This document shows, piece after piece, positions 8,088 to 16,401 of a DNA stretch of 64,000 nucleotides. The number at the start of each line of letters is the position of its first letter. Position 1 is the first letter of the stretch. Source of the stretch: Kitasatospora sp. NBC_00315 (lineage in GTDB: Bacteria > Actinomycetota > Actinomycetes > Streptomycetales > Streptomycetaceae); assembly GCF_041435095.1 (NCBI RefSeq), contig NZ_CP108025.1, forward strand, positions 5,022,001 to 5,086,000, in the 5' to 3' direction. The notes beneath the pieces were generated by a model. It did no database searches, was not told the DNA's origin, and saw only the letters and a list, made by a program, of their open reading frames with translations. A program made the position numbers and the translations under genes.

Positions 8088-9302
8088 ATGTCCGTCGCAC
8101 CGCAGGCCGACACCACCAGCAGCACCGGCGGCGATCCCGGGTCCGACCCCGAGCGGCTGCGCCGCTGGCGCCTGGCGCTCGGCGGCGAGGCCGACGGGAC
8201 GGGCTGCCGGCTCTCCGGCCGCGACGCCGCGATGGACGGCGCCCTCGCCGCCCTCTACCGGGGCGAGGCGGCCGGGGGCGGCAGGCCCGCCGGCCGCAGC
8301 GCCGGACTCGGCGGCTCGGCGCCGCAGGTGTCCAGGTGGCTGGGGGACATCCGCGAGTACTTCCCGACCTCCGTGGTCCAGTTGATGCAGCAGGACGCGA
8401 TCTCCCGGCTGGGGCTGCAGCGCCTGCTGCTGGAGCCCGAGATGCTGGCGGCCGTCGAGCCCGACGTCCACCTGGTCGGCACGCTGCTCTCGCTGAAGCA
8501 CGCGCTGCCGGAGACCACCAGGGAGAGCGCCCGGGCGGTGGTCGGCAAGGTCGTCGCGGCCCTGGAGCGCCGGCTCGCCGACCGCACCCGGGCCACTCTC
8601 GGCGGTGCGCTGGACCGCAGCGCCAAGGTCAACCGTCCGCGCCACCACGACATCGACTGGGACCGCACCATCCGGGCCAACCTCAAGAACCACCTGCCGG
8701 AGGGCGGGCCCGGCGGGCGGGGCACGATCGTGCCCGAGCGTCTGATCGGCTACGCCCGGGCCCAGCGGGCGGTGAAGAAGGACGTCATCCTCTGCATCGA
8801 CCAGTCGGGTTCGATGGCCGCCTCGGTCGTCCACTCGGCGGTCTTCGGCGCCGTACTCGCCTCGATGAGGAGTCTCGACACCCGCCTGGTGGTGTTCGAC
8901 ACCTCGGTGGTGGACCTCACCGAGCAGCTGAGCGATCCGGTGGACGTCCTGTTCGCGACCCGGCTCGGCGGCGGGACGGACATCAACCGGGCCCTGGCGT
9001 ACTGCCAGTCGAGGATCACCCGGCCGTCGGAGACGATCGTCGTGCTGATCAGCGACCTCTACGAGGGCGGCATCCGCAACGAGATGCTCAAGCGGGTGGC
9101 GGCGATGAAGGCGGCCGGCGTCCAGTTCATCGCGCTGCTCGCGCTCTCGGACGAGGGCGCCCCGGCCTACGACCACGCGCACGCCGCCGCGCTGGCGGCG
9201 CTCGGCGCCCCGGCCTTCGCCTGCACCCCGGACGCCTTCCCGGAGATCATGGCGGCCGCGATCGAGAAGCGCCCGCTGCCCGTCCCCGACCGGAACTCCT
9301 GA
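8088..9302 (+). CDS. VWA domain protein, MoxR partner
   Basis: A 404-residue protein with a C-terminal von Willebrand A domain. The metal-ion-dependent adhesion site looks complete: D238-Q-S240-G-S242, then the threonine in LGGGTDINRAL and the aspartate in VLISDLYEGG. The N-terminal 220 residues are an α-helical extension with the conserved-looking segment VSRWLGDIREYFP, as in VWA proteins of CoxE/ViaA type that work with MoxR ATPases. ATG 8088 follows GAAGGAG at 8074-8080. It is the last gene of the plus-strand arm, and a palindrome follows its stop. Role in the module: probably the adaptor that recruits the ATPase to a target, inferred from RavA-ViaA and NorQ-NorD pairs. Confidence 0.85.
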   Translation: MSVAPQADTTSSTGGDPGSDPERLRRWRLALGGEADGTGCRLSGRDAAMDGALAALYRGEAAGGGRPAGRSAGLGGSAPQVSRWLGDIREYFPTSVVQLMQQDAISRLGLQRLLLEPEMLAAVEPDVHLVGTLLSLKHALPETTRESARAVVGKVVAALERRLADRTRATLGGALDRSAKVNRPRHHDIDWDRTIRANLKNHLPEGGPGGRGTIVPERLIGYARAQRAVKKDVILCIDQSGSMAASVVHSAVFGAVLASMRSLDTRLVVFDTSVVDLTEQLSDPVDVLFATRLGGGTDINRALAYCQSRITRPSETIVVLISDLYEGGIRNEMLKRVAAMKAAGVQFIALLALSDEGAPAYDHAHAAALAALGAPAFACTPDAFPEIMAAAIEKRPLPVPDRNS

Positions 9303-9641
9303 CGCCCCGAGCCGAAAATTCACCCGTACGGGTGAACGCGGACTCGGCTCACCGTCGCTGCTCCGGGCCGGTGAGCAGGCGGCCCGCCACACCGACGCAA
9401 GGCCGTTGTGACGGTTCTCACCAAAGCCGGGACGGTCCGCGGCGAAACACGCCCGTCGTACGGGGATAACCTGCCAGACGGACGTGACGCGCGTGATTGG
9501 TTGACGTGTGCGCCCGTGGCTGTGTGGGCCGCAAGGCCGTATCCCTGCGTACCTGCACCGCCTCGACGACCCGCAGCGAAGATCCTGCCGTGGCACGCTC
9601 GTAGAGACACAATCCGCGACCACGAACAAGGACGAACACAC
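9303..9641. other. Intergenic region upstream of sucC
   Basis: No gene is supported in these 339 bp. It holds the palindrome at 9319-9336 near the VWA stop, then presumably the sucC promoter and leader. A TTGACG hexamer at about 9501 is a possible -35, but I see no convincing -10 at the right distance. ACAAGGAC about 10 bases before the sucC GTG is the likely ribosome binding site. Confidence 0.5.
9319..9336. promoter_or_regulatory. 18-bp perfect palindrome TTCACCCGTACGGGTGAA
   Basis: A perfect 18-bp palindrome just after the VWA stop and about 300 bp before sucC. It is preceded by AAAA, so read on the minus strand it is followed by a T run, but no minus-strand gene ends here. With no loop it fits an operator better than a terminator. 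Confidence 0.5.
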
Positions 9642-10814
9642 GTGGACCTGTTCGAGTACCAGGCGAGGGACCTCTTCGCCAAGCACGGTGTACCCGTGCT
9701 TGACGGGGATGTCATCGAGACCCCCGAAGCAGCTCGCGCCATCGCCGAGCGCTTCGGCGGACGCGCAGTCGTCAAGGCTCAGGTGAAGGTCGGTGGCCGT
9801 GGCAAGGCCGGCGGCGTCAAGCTCGCCGCCGACCCGGCCGACGCGGTCGCCAAGGCCGAGGCGATCCTCGGTATGGACATCAAGGGCCACACCGTTCACA
9901 AGGTGATGCTGGCCCAGACCGCGGACATCAAGGACGAGTACTACGTCTCGTTCCTGCTGGACCGCACCAACCGCACCTTCCTGGCGATGGCCAGCGTCGA
10001 GGGCGGCGTGGAGATCGAGGTCGTCGCCGAGGAGAACCCGGACGCACTGGCCAAGATCCCGGTCGACGCCAACGAGGGCTGCACCCCGGAGAAGGCCGCC
10101 GAGATCGTCGCGGCCGCGAAGTTCCCGGCCGAGATCGCCGACCAGGTGGCCGACGTCCTGCAGAAGCTGTGGAAGGTGTTCATCGCCGAGGACGCGCTCC
10201 TCGTCGAGGTGAACCCGCTGATCAAGTCCGGCGAGGGCAAGATCATCGCGCTCGACGGCAAGGTCTCTCTGGACGAGAACGCGGAGTTCCGCCAGCCCGA
10301 CCACGCGGCCCTCGAGGACAAGGCCGCCGCGAACCCGCTCGAGGCGGCGGCGAAGGCCAAGGGCCTGAACTACGTCAAGCTCGAGGGCGAGGTCGGCATC
10401 ATCGGCAACGGCGCGGGTCTCGTCATGAGCACCCTGGACGTCGTCGCCTACGCCGGTGAGAACCACGGCGGCGTCAAGCCGGCCAACTTCCTCGACATCG
10501 GCGGCGGCGCGTCCGCCGAGGTGATGGCGAACGGCCTGGAGATCATCCTGGGCGACCCCGACGTCAAGTCGGTCTTCGTCAACGTCTTCGGTGGCATCAC
10601 GGCCTGTGACGCCGTCGCCAACGGCATCGTGCAGGCGCTCGCCCTGCTGGAGAGCAAGGGCGAGGCCGTCACCAAGCCGCTCGTCGTCCGCCTCGACGGC
10701 AACAACGCCGAGCTGGGTCGCAAGATCCTGGACGACGCCAACCACCCGCTGGTGCAGCGCGTGGACACCATGGACGGTGCGGCCGACCGCGCCGCCGAGC
10801 TGGCCAACAAGTAA
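9642..10814 (+). CDS. sucC: Succinate-CoA ligase [ADP-forming] subunit beta
   Basis: A 390-residue β chain of succinyl-CoA synthetase, the TCA-cycle enzyme that makes succinate and a nucleoside triphosphate from succinyl-CoA. It has an N-terminal ATP-grasp domain (DLFEYQARDLFAKHGVP; VKAQVKVGGRGKAGGVKLA) and a C-terminal ligase domain with GGASAEVMANG and NVFGGITACD. Length is normal for the family. The GTG at 9642 gives the usual N-terminus VDLFEYQA. It is 16 bp from sucD, with which it forms the α2β2 or αβ enzyme. Only the nucleotide specificity (ADP or GDP) cannot be read with certainty from the sequence. Confidence 0.97.
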   Translation: MDLFEYQARDLFAKHGVPVLDGDVIETPEAARAIAERFGGRAVVKAQVKVGGRGKAGGVKLAADPADAVAKAEAILGMDIKGHTVHKVMLAQTADIKDEYYVSFLLDRTNRTFLAMASVEGGVEIEVVAEENPDALAKIPVDANEGCTPEKAAEIVAAAKFPAEIADQVADVLQKLWKVFIAEDALLVEVNPLIKSGEGKIIALDGKVSLDENAEFRQPDHAALEDKAAANPLEAAAKAKGLNYVKLEGEVGIIGNGAGLVMSTLDVVAYAGENHGGVKPANFLDIGGGASAEVMANGLEIILGDPDVKSVFVNVFGGITACDAVANGIVQALALLESKGEAVTKPLVVRLDGNNAELGRKILDDANHPLVQRVDTMDGAADRAAELANK

Positions 10815-10830
10815 GGGAGAGGACTGAATC

Positions 10831-11712
10831 ATGGCTATCTTCCTTACCAAGGACAGCAAGGTCATCGTCCAGGGCATGACCGGCTCCGAGGGTATGAAGC
10901 ACACCCGCCGGATGCTCGCCTCGGGCACCCAGATCGTCGGCGGCGTGAACCCGCGCAAGGCCGGCACCACCGTTGACGTCGACGGCACCGACGTGGCCGT
11001 CTTCGGCTCCGTCGCCGAGGCCATCGAGAAGACCGGCGCCGACGTCACGGTCATCTTCGTGCCGCCGAAGTTCACCAAGGACGCCGTCGTCGAGGCGATC
11101 GACGCCGAGATCGGCCTCGCGGTCGTCATCACCGAGGGTGTCCCGGTCCACGACTCGGCCGCCTTCTGGGCGTACGCCGGTTCGAAGGGCAACAAGACCC
11201 GGATCATCGGCCCGAACTGCCCGGGCCTGATCAGCCCCGGACAGTCCAACGCCGGCATCATCCCCGCGGACATCACCACCACGGGCCCGATCGGCCTGGT
11301 GTCGAAGTCCGGCACGCTGACCTACCAGCTCATGTACGAGCTGCGTGACCTCGGCTTCTCGTCGGCCGTGGGCATCGGCGGCGACCCGGTCATCGGCACC
11401 ACCCACATCGACGCCCTCGCGGCGTTCGAGGCGGACCCCGAGACCAAGATCATCGTGATGATCGGCGAGATCGGCGGCGACGCCGAGGAGCGTGCCGCGG
11501 CCTACATCGCCGAGCACGTCACCAAGCCGGTCGTCGGCTACGTCGCGGGCTTCACCGCCCCCGAGGGCAAGACCATGGGCCACGCCGGCGCCATCGTCTC
11601 CGGCTCCTCGGGCACCGCGGCCGCCAAGAAGGAGGCCCTTGAGGCCGCCGGCGTCAAGGTCGGCAAGACGCCGTCCGAGACCGCCCGTCTGGCGCGCGAG
11701 CTCATCGGCTGA
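10831..11712 (+). CDS. sucD: Succinate-CoA ligase subunit alpha
   Basis: A 293-residue α chain carrying the CoA-binding Rossmann domain (KVIVQGMTGSEGMKHTRRML) and the C-terminal ligase domain. The phosphorylated histidine is H251 in KTMGHAGAIVSG. NCPGLISPGQSNAGI is the family's conserved loop. It follows sucC by 16 bp with its own GGAGAGGA ribosome binding site, so the pair is an operon, closed by a hairpin at 11730-11766. Confidence 0.97.
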   Translation: MAIFLTKDSKVIVQGMTGSEGMKHTRRMLASGTQIVGGVNPRKAGTTVDVDGTDVAVFGSVAEAIEKTGADVTVIFVPPKFTKDAVVEAIDAEIGLAVVITEGVPVHDSAAFWAYAGSKGNKTRIIGPNCPGLISPGQSNAGIIPADITTTGPIGLVSKSGTLTYQLMYELRDLGFSSAVGIGGDPVIGTTHIDALAAFEADPETKIIVMIGEIGGDAEERAAAYIAEHVTKPVVGYVAGFTAPEGKTMGHAGAIVSGSSGTAAAKKEALEAAGVKVGKTPSETARLARELIG

Positions 11713-11729
11713 CGCCGTTCGCTCATCGG

Positions 11730-11766
11730 GCGCCCCGTACCGGACCTCGTGTCCGGTGCGGGGCGC
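11730..11766 (+). terminator. Hairpin after sucCD
   Basis: A 16-bp stem (11730-11745 and 11751-11766) starting GCGCCCCG, with one G-U pair and a 5-nt loop, lies 18 bp after the sucD stop. It sits between convergent genes and may also serve the minus-strand regulator ending at 11800. Confidence 0.75.
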
Positions 11767-11799
11767 TCTCGCGTCGGCGCTGCGGTGACCGGTGCCCGG

Positions 11800-13656
11800 T
11801 CACCGCACCCACAACGGGGGTACCGGTGGCGGCGGGGCCTGCGCCCGGCTGCCGCACGGACGCGGGGCCCAGACCGTGCACGGGACGGCGGCGGGCGTGG
11901 GCAGCGGCGGCCCCAGCGCGTCCGCCGACGTCCACGGGTCGTGGCGGGCGGGCCCCCAGAGCGCCGTCACCACCGGCGGCGGCCCCAGGACGGCGGCGCG
12001 GCCGGGGACGGCGCTGCACCAGATCGTCCGCAGGCCCGGCGGGATCCCACCGGGTGCGGCCGGTCCGGCGCTCCCGGTCGCCGCGTTGGTGCAGACGGGG
12101 TGCGGCACGGGCGCGGGAGGGCGGAACAGCGCCGCCGGGCCGGTGCCGACCAGCGTGGTGGCGATCGCGGTGCCCATCGCCACGGTGACCAGCGCGGCGC
12201 CGCCGGTCAGGGTGGCCGTCCGCACCCGGTAGCGGGTGCTCAGCACCGGTACGGGCGGCCGCTCCGGCTCCGGGTAGCCGCGCACCCCGGCCCGGTACAG
12301 CACGGCGCTCAGCCGGTCGGGGAAGCCCGGCTCGGTCGGATCCGCCCCCAGCAGCTCCGGCAGCGCGTCCGCCAGCGCGGCCCGGGCGGCCCAGACCCGC
12401 TCCTCGGTGGCGCCGGTGGTCGACTCGGTCTCCACCGCGACCACCGCGGCCGGCAGCCCGATCCCGTCGTGCAGCACCAGCGCGCGCCGCTGTGGACGGG
12501 AGAGCCGGCGCAGGGCCTTGAGCAGGGCCTTGTCCTGGTCGGACAGCCGGTCGTGGCCGGGCAGGACGGCCTGTCCCTCGTCGGCGGGCCGCACCGGCGT
12601 GCGGCGCAGCGGGAACCGCCAGGCCTCCGCGCGGCGCCGGCCCGCGTGGTGCCAGGGGGAGAGCGCCCCCTCGCAGGCGCGGATCCGGACCCAGGACTCG
12701 GGATCCGGCAGCGCGGACACCTCCGGCCACGCGCGCAGCGCGGCGCCGAACGCCCGGTTCACGCAGTGCAGCGTGCGGTGGCGGTAGGCGGTCAGCAGGA
12801 ACACCTGCTGGACGAGGCGGGCGTACGCGCCCTCGTACAGCTGCTCGAAGCCCGGAGGGGTGTCGGCCGGGGCGGCCGGGGTCCGGCGGCCCGCCGGTGC
12901 CGGCGCCGTGGGTGGGTCCGTCCTCGGCGGGTCCGTCGGACCGGCGGCCGTCGGCGGGTCCGTCCTCGCTCGGTCCGTCCGGGGGGCCGCGGTCGTCGAT
13001 GGCTTCGTCCCGGGTGGTTCGACCCCCCGTGCTGTCGTCCCCGCCGGGGCGGCCCCGGGTGCCAGGGTGCCCGGGGCGGGCGCCGCCGCCGGGCCCGATT
13101 CCGCGGTCGGGGCGGCGGTGGGCCGCCGGACGGGTCGATGCCGGTCGGGGGCCGGGGCCCCGGTGTCGAGCAGGGTGAGCGCGAGGCCGGCGGCCTCCTC
13201 CCGGGTCCGGACGCCGAGCTTGCGCATCGTCCGGTGCAGGTGGGTGCGGGCGGTCGCGGGGGCGATGCCCAGGGCGGCGGCCAGCTGCGCCATGTCGTCG
13301 CCCGCGGCGAGCCGGGTCAGCACCTGCACCTCACGGGGTGTCAGCCGCGCGAGCAGGCGCGCGGCGTCTGCCCGGAGGTCCTTCGGCGCCGGCGGCCGCT
13401 CCGGGGCCCGCGTCCGGCCGTCGGCCTCCTGGGCGGACACCGCGGTCCGAGCCCCGGTCCCGTCCTGGGGCTGCTCCCGCGAGCGGCCCCGGGTCCGACC
13501 CCGGGCCTTCTTCTTCGTCGGGGCCCCGGTCGGCGCCCCGGTCGGCGTCCCTGCCTCGTTCGGGGCCTGGCCCGGTGCCTGAGCCTGGGCCCGACGGCGG
13601 GCGGCATCGTCGGCCGGGTGCTCGGCCGGGCGTTCGGCCGTGGGCGGTGTGGCCAT
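11800..13656 (-). CDS. LuxR-type HTH / sigma-like membrane regulator
   Basis: A 618-residue protein of unusual build. Residues about 90-160 hold a LuxR/FixJ-type helix-turn-helix (LLARLTPREVQVLTRLAAGD, then HLHRTMRKLGVRTREEA). A long Pro/Ala/Thr linker follows, then a degenerate sigma-70 region 2-like part (FEQLYEGAYARLVQQVFLLT) and a region 4-like part (LLKALRRLSRPQRRALVLHD). Near the C-terminus one hydrophobic segment (GGAALVTVAMGTAIATTLVG) is followed by a Pro-rich tail, probably outside the membrane. ATG 13656 is chosen because GGAGGG precedes it by 5 bases; an earlier in-frame start exists. It may be a membrane-tethered regulator. Whether it binds DNA or core polymerase is unknown. Divergent from the PerM-like gene. 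Confidence 0.65.
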   Translation of the reverse strand: MATPPTAERPAEHPADDAARRRAQAQAPGQAPNEAGTPTGAPTGAPTKKKARGRTRGRSREQPQDGTGARTAVSAQEADGRTRAPERPPAPKDLRADAARLLARLTPREVQVLTRLAAGDDMAQLAAALGIAPATARTHLHRTMRKLGVRTREEAAGLALTLLDTGAPAPDRHRPVRRPTAAPTAESGPAAAPAPGTLAPGAAPAGTTARGVEPPGTKPSTTAAPRTDRARTDPPTAAGPTDPPRTDPPTAPAPAGRRTPAAPADTPPGFEQLYEGAYARLVQQVFLLTAYRHRTLHCVNRAFGAALRAWPEVSALPDPESWVRIRACEGALSPWHHAGRRRAEAWRFPLRRTPVRPADEGQAVLPGHDRLSDQDKALLKALRRLSRPQRRALVLHDGIGLPAAVVAVETESTTGATEERVWAARAALADALPELLGADPTEPGFPDRLSAVLYRAGVRGYPEPERPPVPVLSTRYRVRTATLTGGAALVTVAMGTAIATTLVGTGPAALFRPPAPVPHPVCTNAATGSAGPAAPGGIPPGLRTIWCSAVPGRAAVLGPPPVVTALWGPARHDPWTSADALGPPLPTPAAVPCTVWAPRPCGSRAQAPPPPVPPLWVR

Positions 13657-13761
13657 CAGACCCTCCGGGCCGGGGCGGCGACGACGGCTTGGCGACGAGG
13701 TCTGAAAATGCGCATAAGCCAATAATCTGGGACACGGCGACGGTTTGCCTCTTCACGGAGC

Positions 13762-15567
13762 ATGGCGAGTCGCCTTGGCACCATGAGGCCCATGACGCAG
13801 CTGATGGGCCGTCCGATCCTGGATCTGCCAAGCGAGCTGACCCCCCGGTCGATGCCGGCCGACCTGCTCGTCGGGGTACGGACGGCACTGCTGGGGCTCG
13901 CCGCGGTGGCCGTGCCGATTCTCGGGCTCTGGGTGGTCACCCCGTACGCGGACGACAGTGCGACCGGTGCCGTGCGGCTGGCCGGCACCGTCTGGTTGCT
14001 GGGCCACGGCGGCCCGCTGACCAGGGGCGGGGCTGCTCTGCCCGTGACGCTCACCCCCCTGCTGCTCACGGTTCTGACCGCGGCGCAGCTCTACCGGGCG
14101 GGCCGGCGGACCGCCGGTGTCCGGCCGGGCGGGCGCCGGGTGCTCGCGGTGGACGGCGGGAGGGCGCCGCGAGGCGCCCGTCCGGGTGCGTCCGTCGCGC
14201 TGGGCGCCGGCTACCTCGTGGTGGCGGCCGTGGTGGCGGTGCTGTGCGCCGCCGGGGTGCCGCGGGGGCCGGGCGGGGCGGGTGCGGCGTTCGCGGCCCG
14301 GGTGGTGCCGGACATCCTGGCGGTGGCCGTGCTGGTGGCCACCGCGCTGGGCGCCGGGGTGTGGTCGGCGCGGCCGGCCAGGGGGCGGCCGCCCGGATCC
14401 GGCCGCGCTCCGGCGGCGGTCCGGCTGCCGTCCTGGGCCTGGCCCCCGGCGGCCGGAGCCGCCGCGCGGGAGGCGGTGCGGCGGGCGGCCCTCGTGGCCG
14501 CGCTCGGTCTGGTAGCGGTCGGGGCGCTGCTGGTCGCCACGGCGGCCGCGCTGGACGTGCTCTCCGGCGGCCGGCCGCTGCCGGCGGTGGGCGGTGGCGT
14601 GGCAGGTGTGCTCGGACTGCTGCTGCTGAGCGTGGTGCTGCTGCCGAACGCGGTGGTCTGGGGGGCGGCCTACGCGCTGGGCCCGGGCTTCCTGATGGGA
14701 GCGGGAGCGGTGGTGGCGCCGTCCGGCGCGGAGCTCGGGCCGCTGCCGGCCGTCGTCCCGCTGTCCTCGCTGCTGCCGGCCCCGGGGGCGGGCGGCTGGC
14801 ACCTGCTGGCGTGCGTCCTGCCGTCGGTGGCCCTGGTGGCGCCGGCGATCCTGCTCGGGCGGGCGGCGGTGGCGGACGCGGGGCGGTCGGCCCCGCCCGA
14901 TGAGGTGGACGAGGTGGAGAAGGCGGAGGAAGCGGGGGAGAGCAGCGCGGACGAGGAGATGGACGGGGCCGAGGACGGGGCCGAGGACGGGGCCGAGGAC
15001 GGGGCCGAGGGTGCGGCGGTGTCGGGGCCCTGGCGTCCGGCGGCGACGGCGGCGGTGGCACTGGCGGCCGCGGCGCTGTTCGGAGTGCTGTCCGCCGGGT
15101 GCGGCTGGCTCGCCGGCGGTGCGCTGGGACGGGGCCGGATGGCGCAGCTGGGGCCCGTCCCCTGGCAGGTCGGACTCGCGGCGGCGGGCTGGTTCACGGC
15201 GCTCGCGCTGCCCGGAGCGCTGGCCGTACGGGCATGGCTGCTGCGGCGCGAGACGTACGGGCGGGCGGCGGGCGAGGGTGAGGAGTCCGATGGCGGGGCG
15301 TTCACGGGCGGGGCGTTCAGGGCCGGAGCGTTCAGGGCCGGGGCGTTCAGGTCCGGAGCGTTCAGGGCCGGGACGGGCCACGGTGGGTGGTTCGGTGCGG
15401 CTGTGCCGGAGGCGGTGCGGGCCGTCGCGGCGTACGGATGGCGGGCCGGCCTCACCGGCGGCGCCCTGTGTGCGCGGGGCGCGGGTGTGCGCGGCCGCGC
15501 GCGGGGGCGGGTGGCGGCGTACGGGCTGGTGCGGTGGCTGGGCCGTCCGTGGCGGCGGCAGCCGTGA
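13762..15567 (+). CDS. DUF6350 / PerM-like integral membrane protein
   Basis: About 600 residues with roughly ten hydrophobic segments, the first at LGLAAVAVPILGLWVV. Position between sucCD and purN matches mycobacterial PerM (Rv0955), a membrane protein needed for division and persistence; DUF6350 is the streptomycete counterpart. Two low-complexity inserts stand out: an acidic stretch with four EDGA repeats at about residues 405-420, and GAFRAGAFRSGAFRAG-type repeats at 15296-15375. Both are tandem repeats at DNA level and probably disordered cytoplasmic loops. The start is uncertain: ATG 13762, 13783 and 13792 are all in frame and none has a well-spaced ribosome binding site. Confidence 0.75.
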   Translation: MASRLGTMRPMTQLMGRPILDLPSELTPRSMPADLLVGVRTALLGLAAVAVPILGLWVVTPYADDSATGAVRLAGTVWLLGHGGPLTRGGAALPVTLTPLLLTVLTAAQLYRAGRRTAGVRPGGRRVLAVDGGRAPRGARPGASVALGAGYLVVAAVVAVLCAAGVPRGPGGAGAAFAARVVPDILAVAVLVATALGAGVWSARPARGRPPGSGRAPAAVRLPSWAWPPAAGAAAREAVRRAALVAALGLVAVGALLVATAAALDVLSGGRPLPAVGGGVAGVLGLLLLSVVLLPNAVVWGAAYALGPGFLMGAGAVVAPSGAELGPLPAVVPLSSLLPAPGAGGWHLLACVLPSVALVAPAILLGRAAVADAGRSAPPDEVDEVEKAEEAGESSADEEMDGAEDGAEDGAEDGAEGAAVSGPWRPAATAAVALAAAALFGVLSAGCGWLAGGALGRGRMAQLGPVPWQVGLAAAGWFTALALPGALAVRAWLLRRETYGRAAGEGEESDGGAFTGGAFRAGAFRAGAFRSGAFRAGTGHGGWFGAAVPEAVRAVAAYGWRAGLTGGALCARGAGVRGRARGRVAAYGLVRWLGRPWRRQP

Positions 15568-15735
15568 GAAGGAGCCGGCGGCGGGCGTGGCGGCGGGCGT
15601 GCCGGCGGCCGCCGCGCAGGCGGATCGTGCCGCGGGGACACCACCGTGTCGAGGGCGACGGCGAGGGCGAGGGCGACGGGCGGGGCCGGGGCGCGGGCCG
15701 CCGGGCCGCGGTGGGCCGCGTGCCGCCCCGCCGGA

Positions 15736-16401
15736 TCACTGGCTCGGGTTGACCAGGTTGACGTACCACGCGGGTGCGAGCTTGTCGCAGTTCTGGCCGG
15801 CGGTGGTGGTGAGCGCGTCCCGCACGCAGACGTTGTAGTCCTGGTAGTAGAGGCTGAGGGCGATGGAGCAGGCCACCACGACGACGGCGACGCCGCCGGT
15901 GAACAGGCCGCCCAGGGCGGCCGGGCTCTGCGGGTTGTCGGTCCGGCCCCCGGGGGCGGCGGGTGCCCGGGTGGCACCGGGTGTGGCGGGGGTGTCGGCG
16001 GTGGCGGGGCGGGGAGTGCTCCGCAGGGCGGAGACGGCCCAGTAGACGGCCAGCCCGCCGACGAACAGGGCGACGTACATGCTGATGCCGAGGGCGCAGA
16101 CCAGGGCGGCCATTCCGGCCACGAGCGAGTTGCGGGCGCGGCGCTGAGCCGGGTCGCCGGGGTCGAACCGCGGCTGCTGGGGAGCGGGCTGCGGGTGCCA
16201 GGGCCCCTGGTAGCCGGGGCTCCAGGGGTGAGCGGGCGGGCCCGTGCGGGGCTCCTCGCCGTCGGAGTCCTCGGGCTGCCCTGCGGCGGGGTCCTCGCCG
16301 GCCGGGGGCTGGGGGGTGCGCGGCTGCCACGGCTGATCCGGGGCATCCGCCGGCGGCGGCGCGAAGGGGTTGCGCTCGCCGGTGTTGTCGCCGCTGCTCA
16401 T
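15736..16401 (-). CDS. Pro-rich N-terminal membrane protein (DUF4190-like)
   Basis: A 221-residue protein with a Pro/Gly/Gln-rich cytoplasmic N-terminus of about 90 residues and two hydrophobic regions: one long stretch (LVAGMAALVCALGISMYVAL and VGGLAVYWAV) and a second (GGVAVVVVACSIALSLYY). The C-terminal 40 residues carry two cysteines. The layout is that of DUF4190-type small membrane proteins, but assignment is loose. ATG 16401 is preferred to an in-frame TTG at 16413; GAAGGA lies 12 bases before it. It is convergent with the PerM-like gene and divergent from purN, with the palindrome at 16521-16532 in the shared upstream region. The 168 bp after its stop hold only a short GGCGAG-rich stretch. 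No function can be assigned. Confidence 0.65.
   Translation of the reverse strand: MSSGDNTGERNPFAPPPADAPDQPWQPRTPQPPAGEDPAAGQPEDSDGEEPRTGPPAHPWSPGYQGPWHPQPAPQQPRFDPGDPAQRRARNSLVAGMAALVCALGISMYVALFVGGLAVYWAVSALRSTPRPATADTPATPGATRAPAAPGGRTDNPQSPAALGGLFTGGVAVVVVACSIALSLYYQDYNVCVRDALTTTAGQNCDKLAPAWYVNLVNPSQ

Noticed and set aside
5793..9302. A 1169-codon plus-strand frame through DUF5682 and into VWA
   Set aside because: The first 765 codons are in the wrong frame relative to DUF5682; only the last 405 codons, from ATG 8088, encode the VWA protein.
9481..9500. ACGCGCGT core upstream of sucC as a fifth copy of the nucleoside-operon palindrome
   Set aside because: It lacks the CT...AG flanks shared by the other four, is not near a clear -10, and ACGCGCGT is common by chance in this GC-rich DNA.
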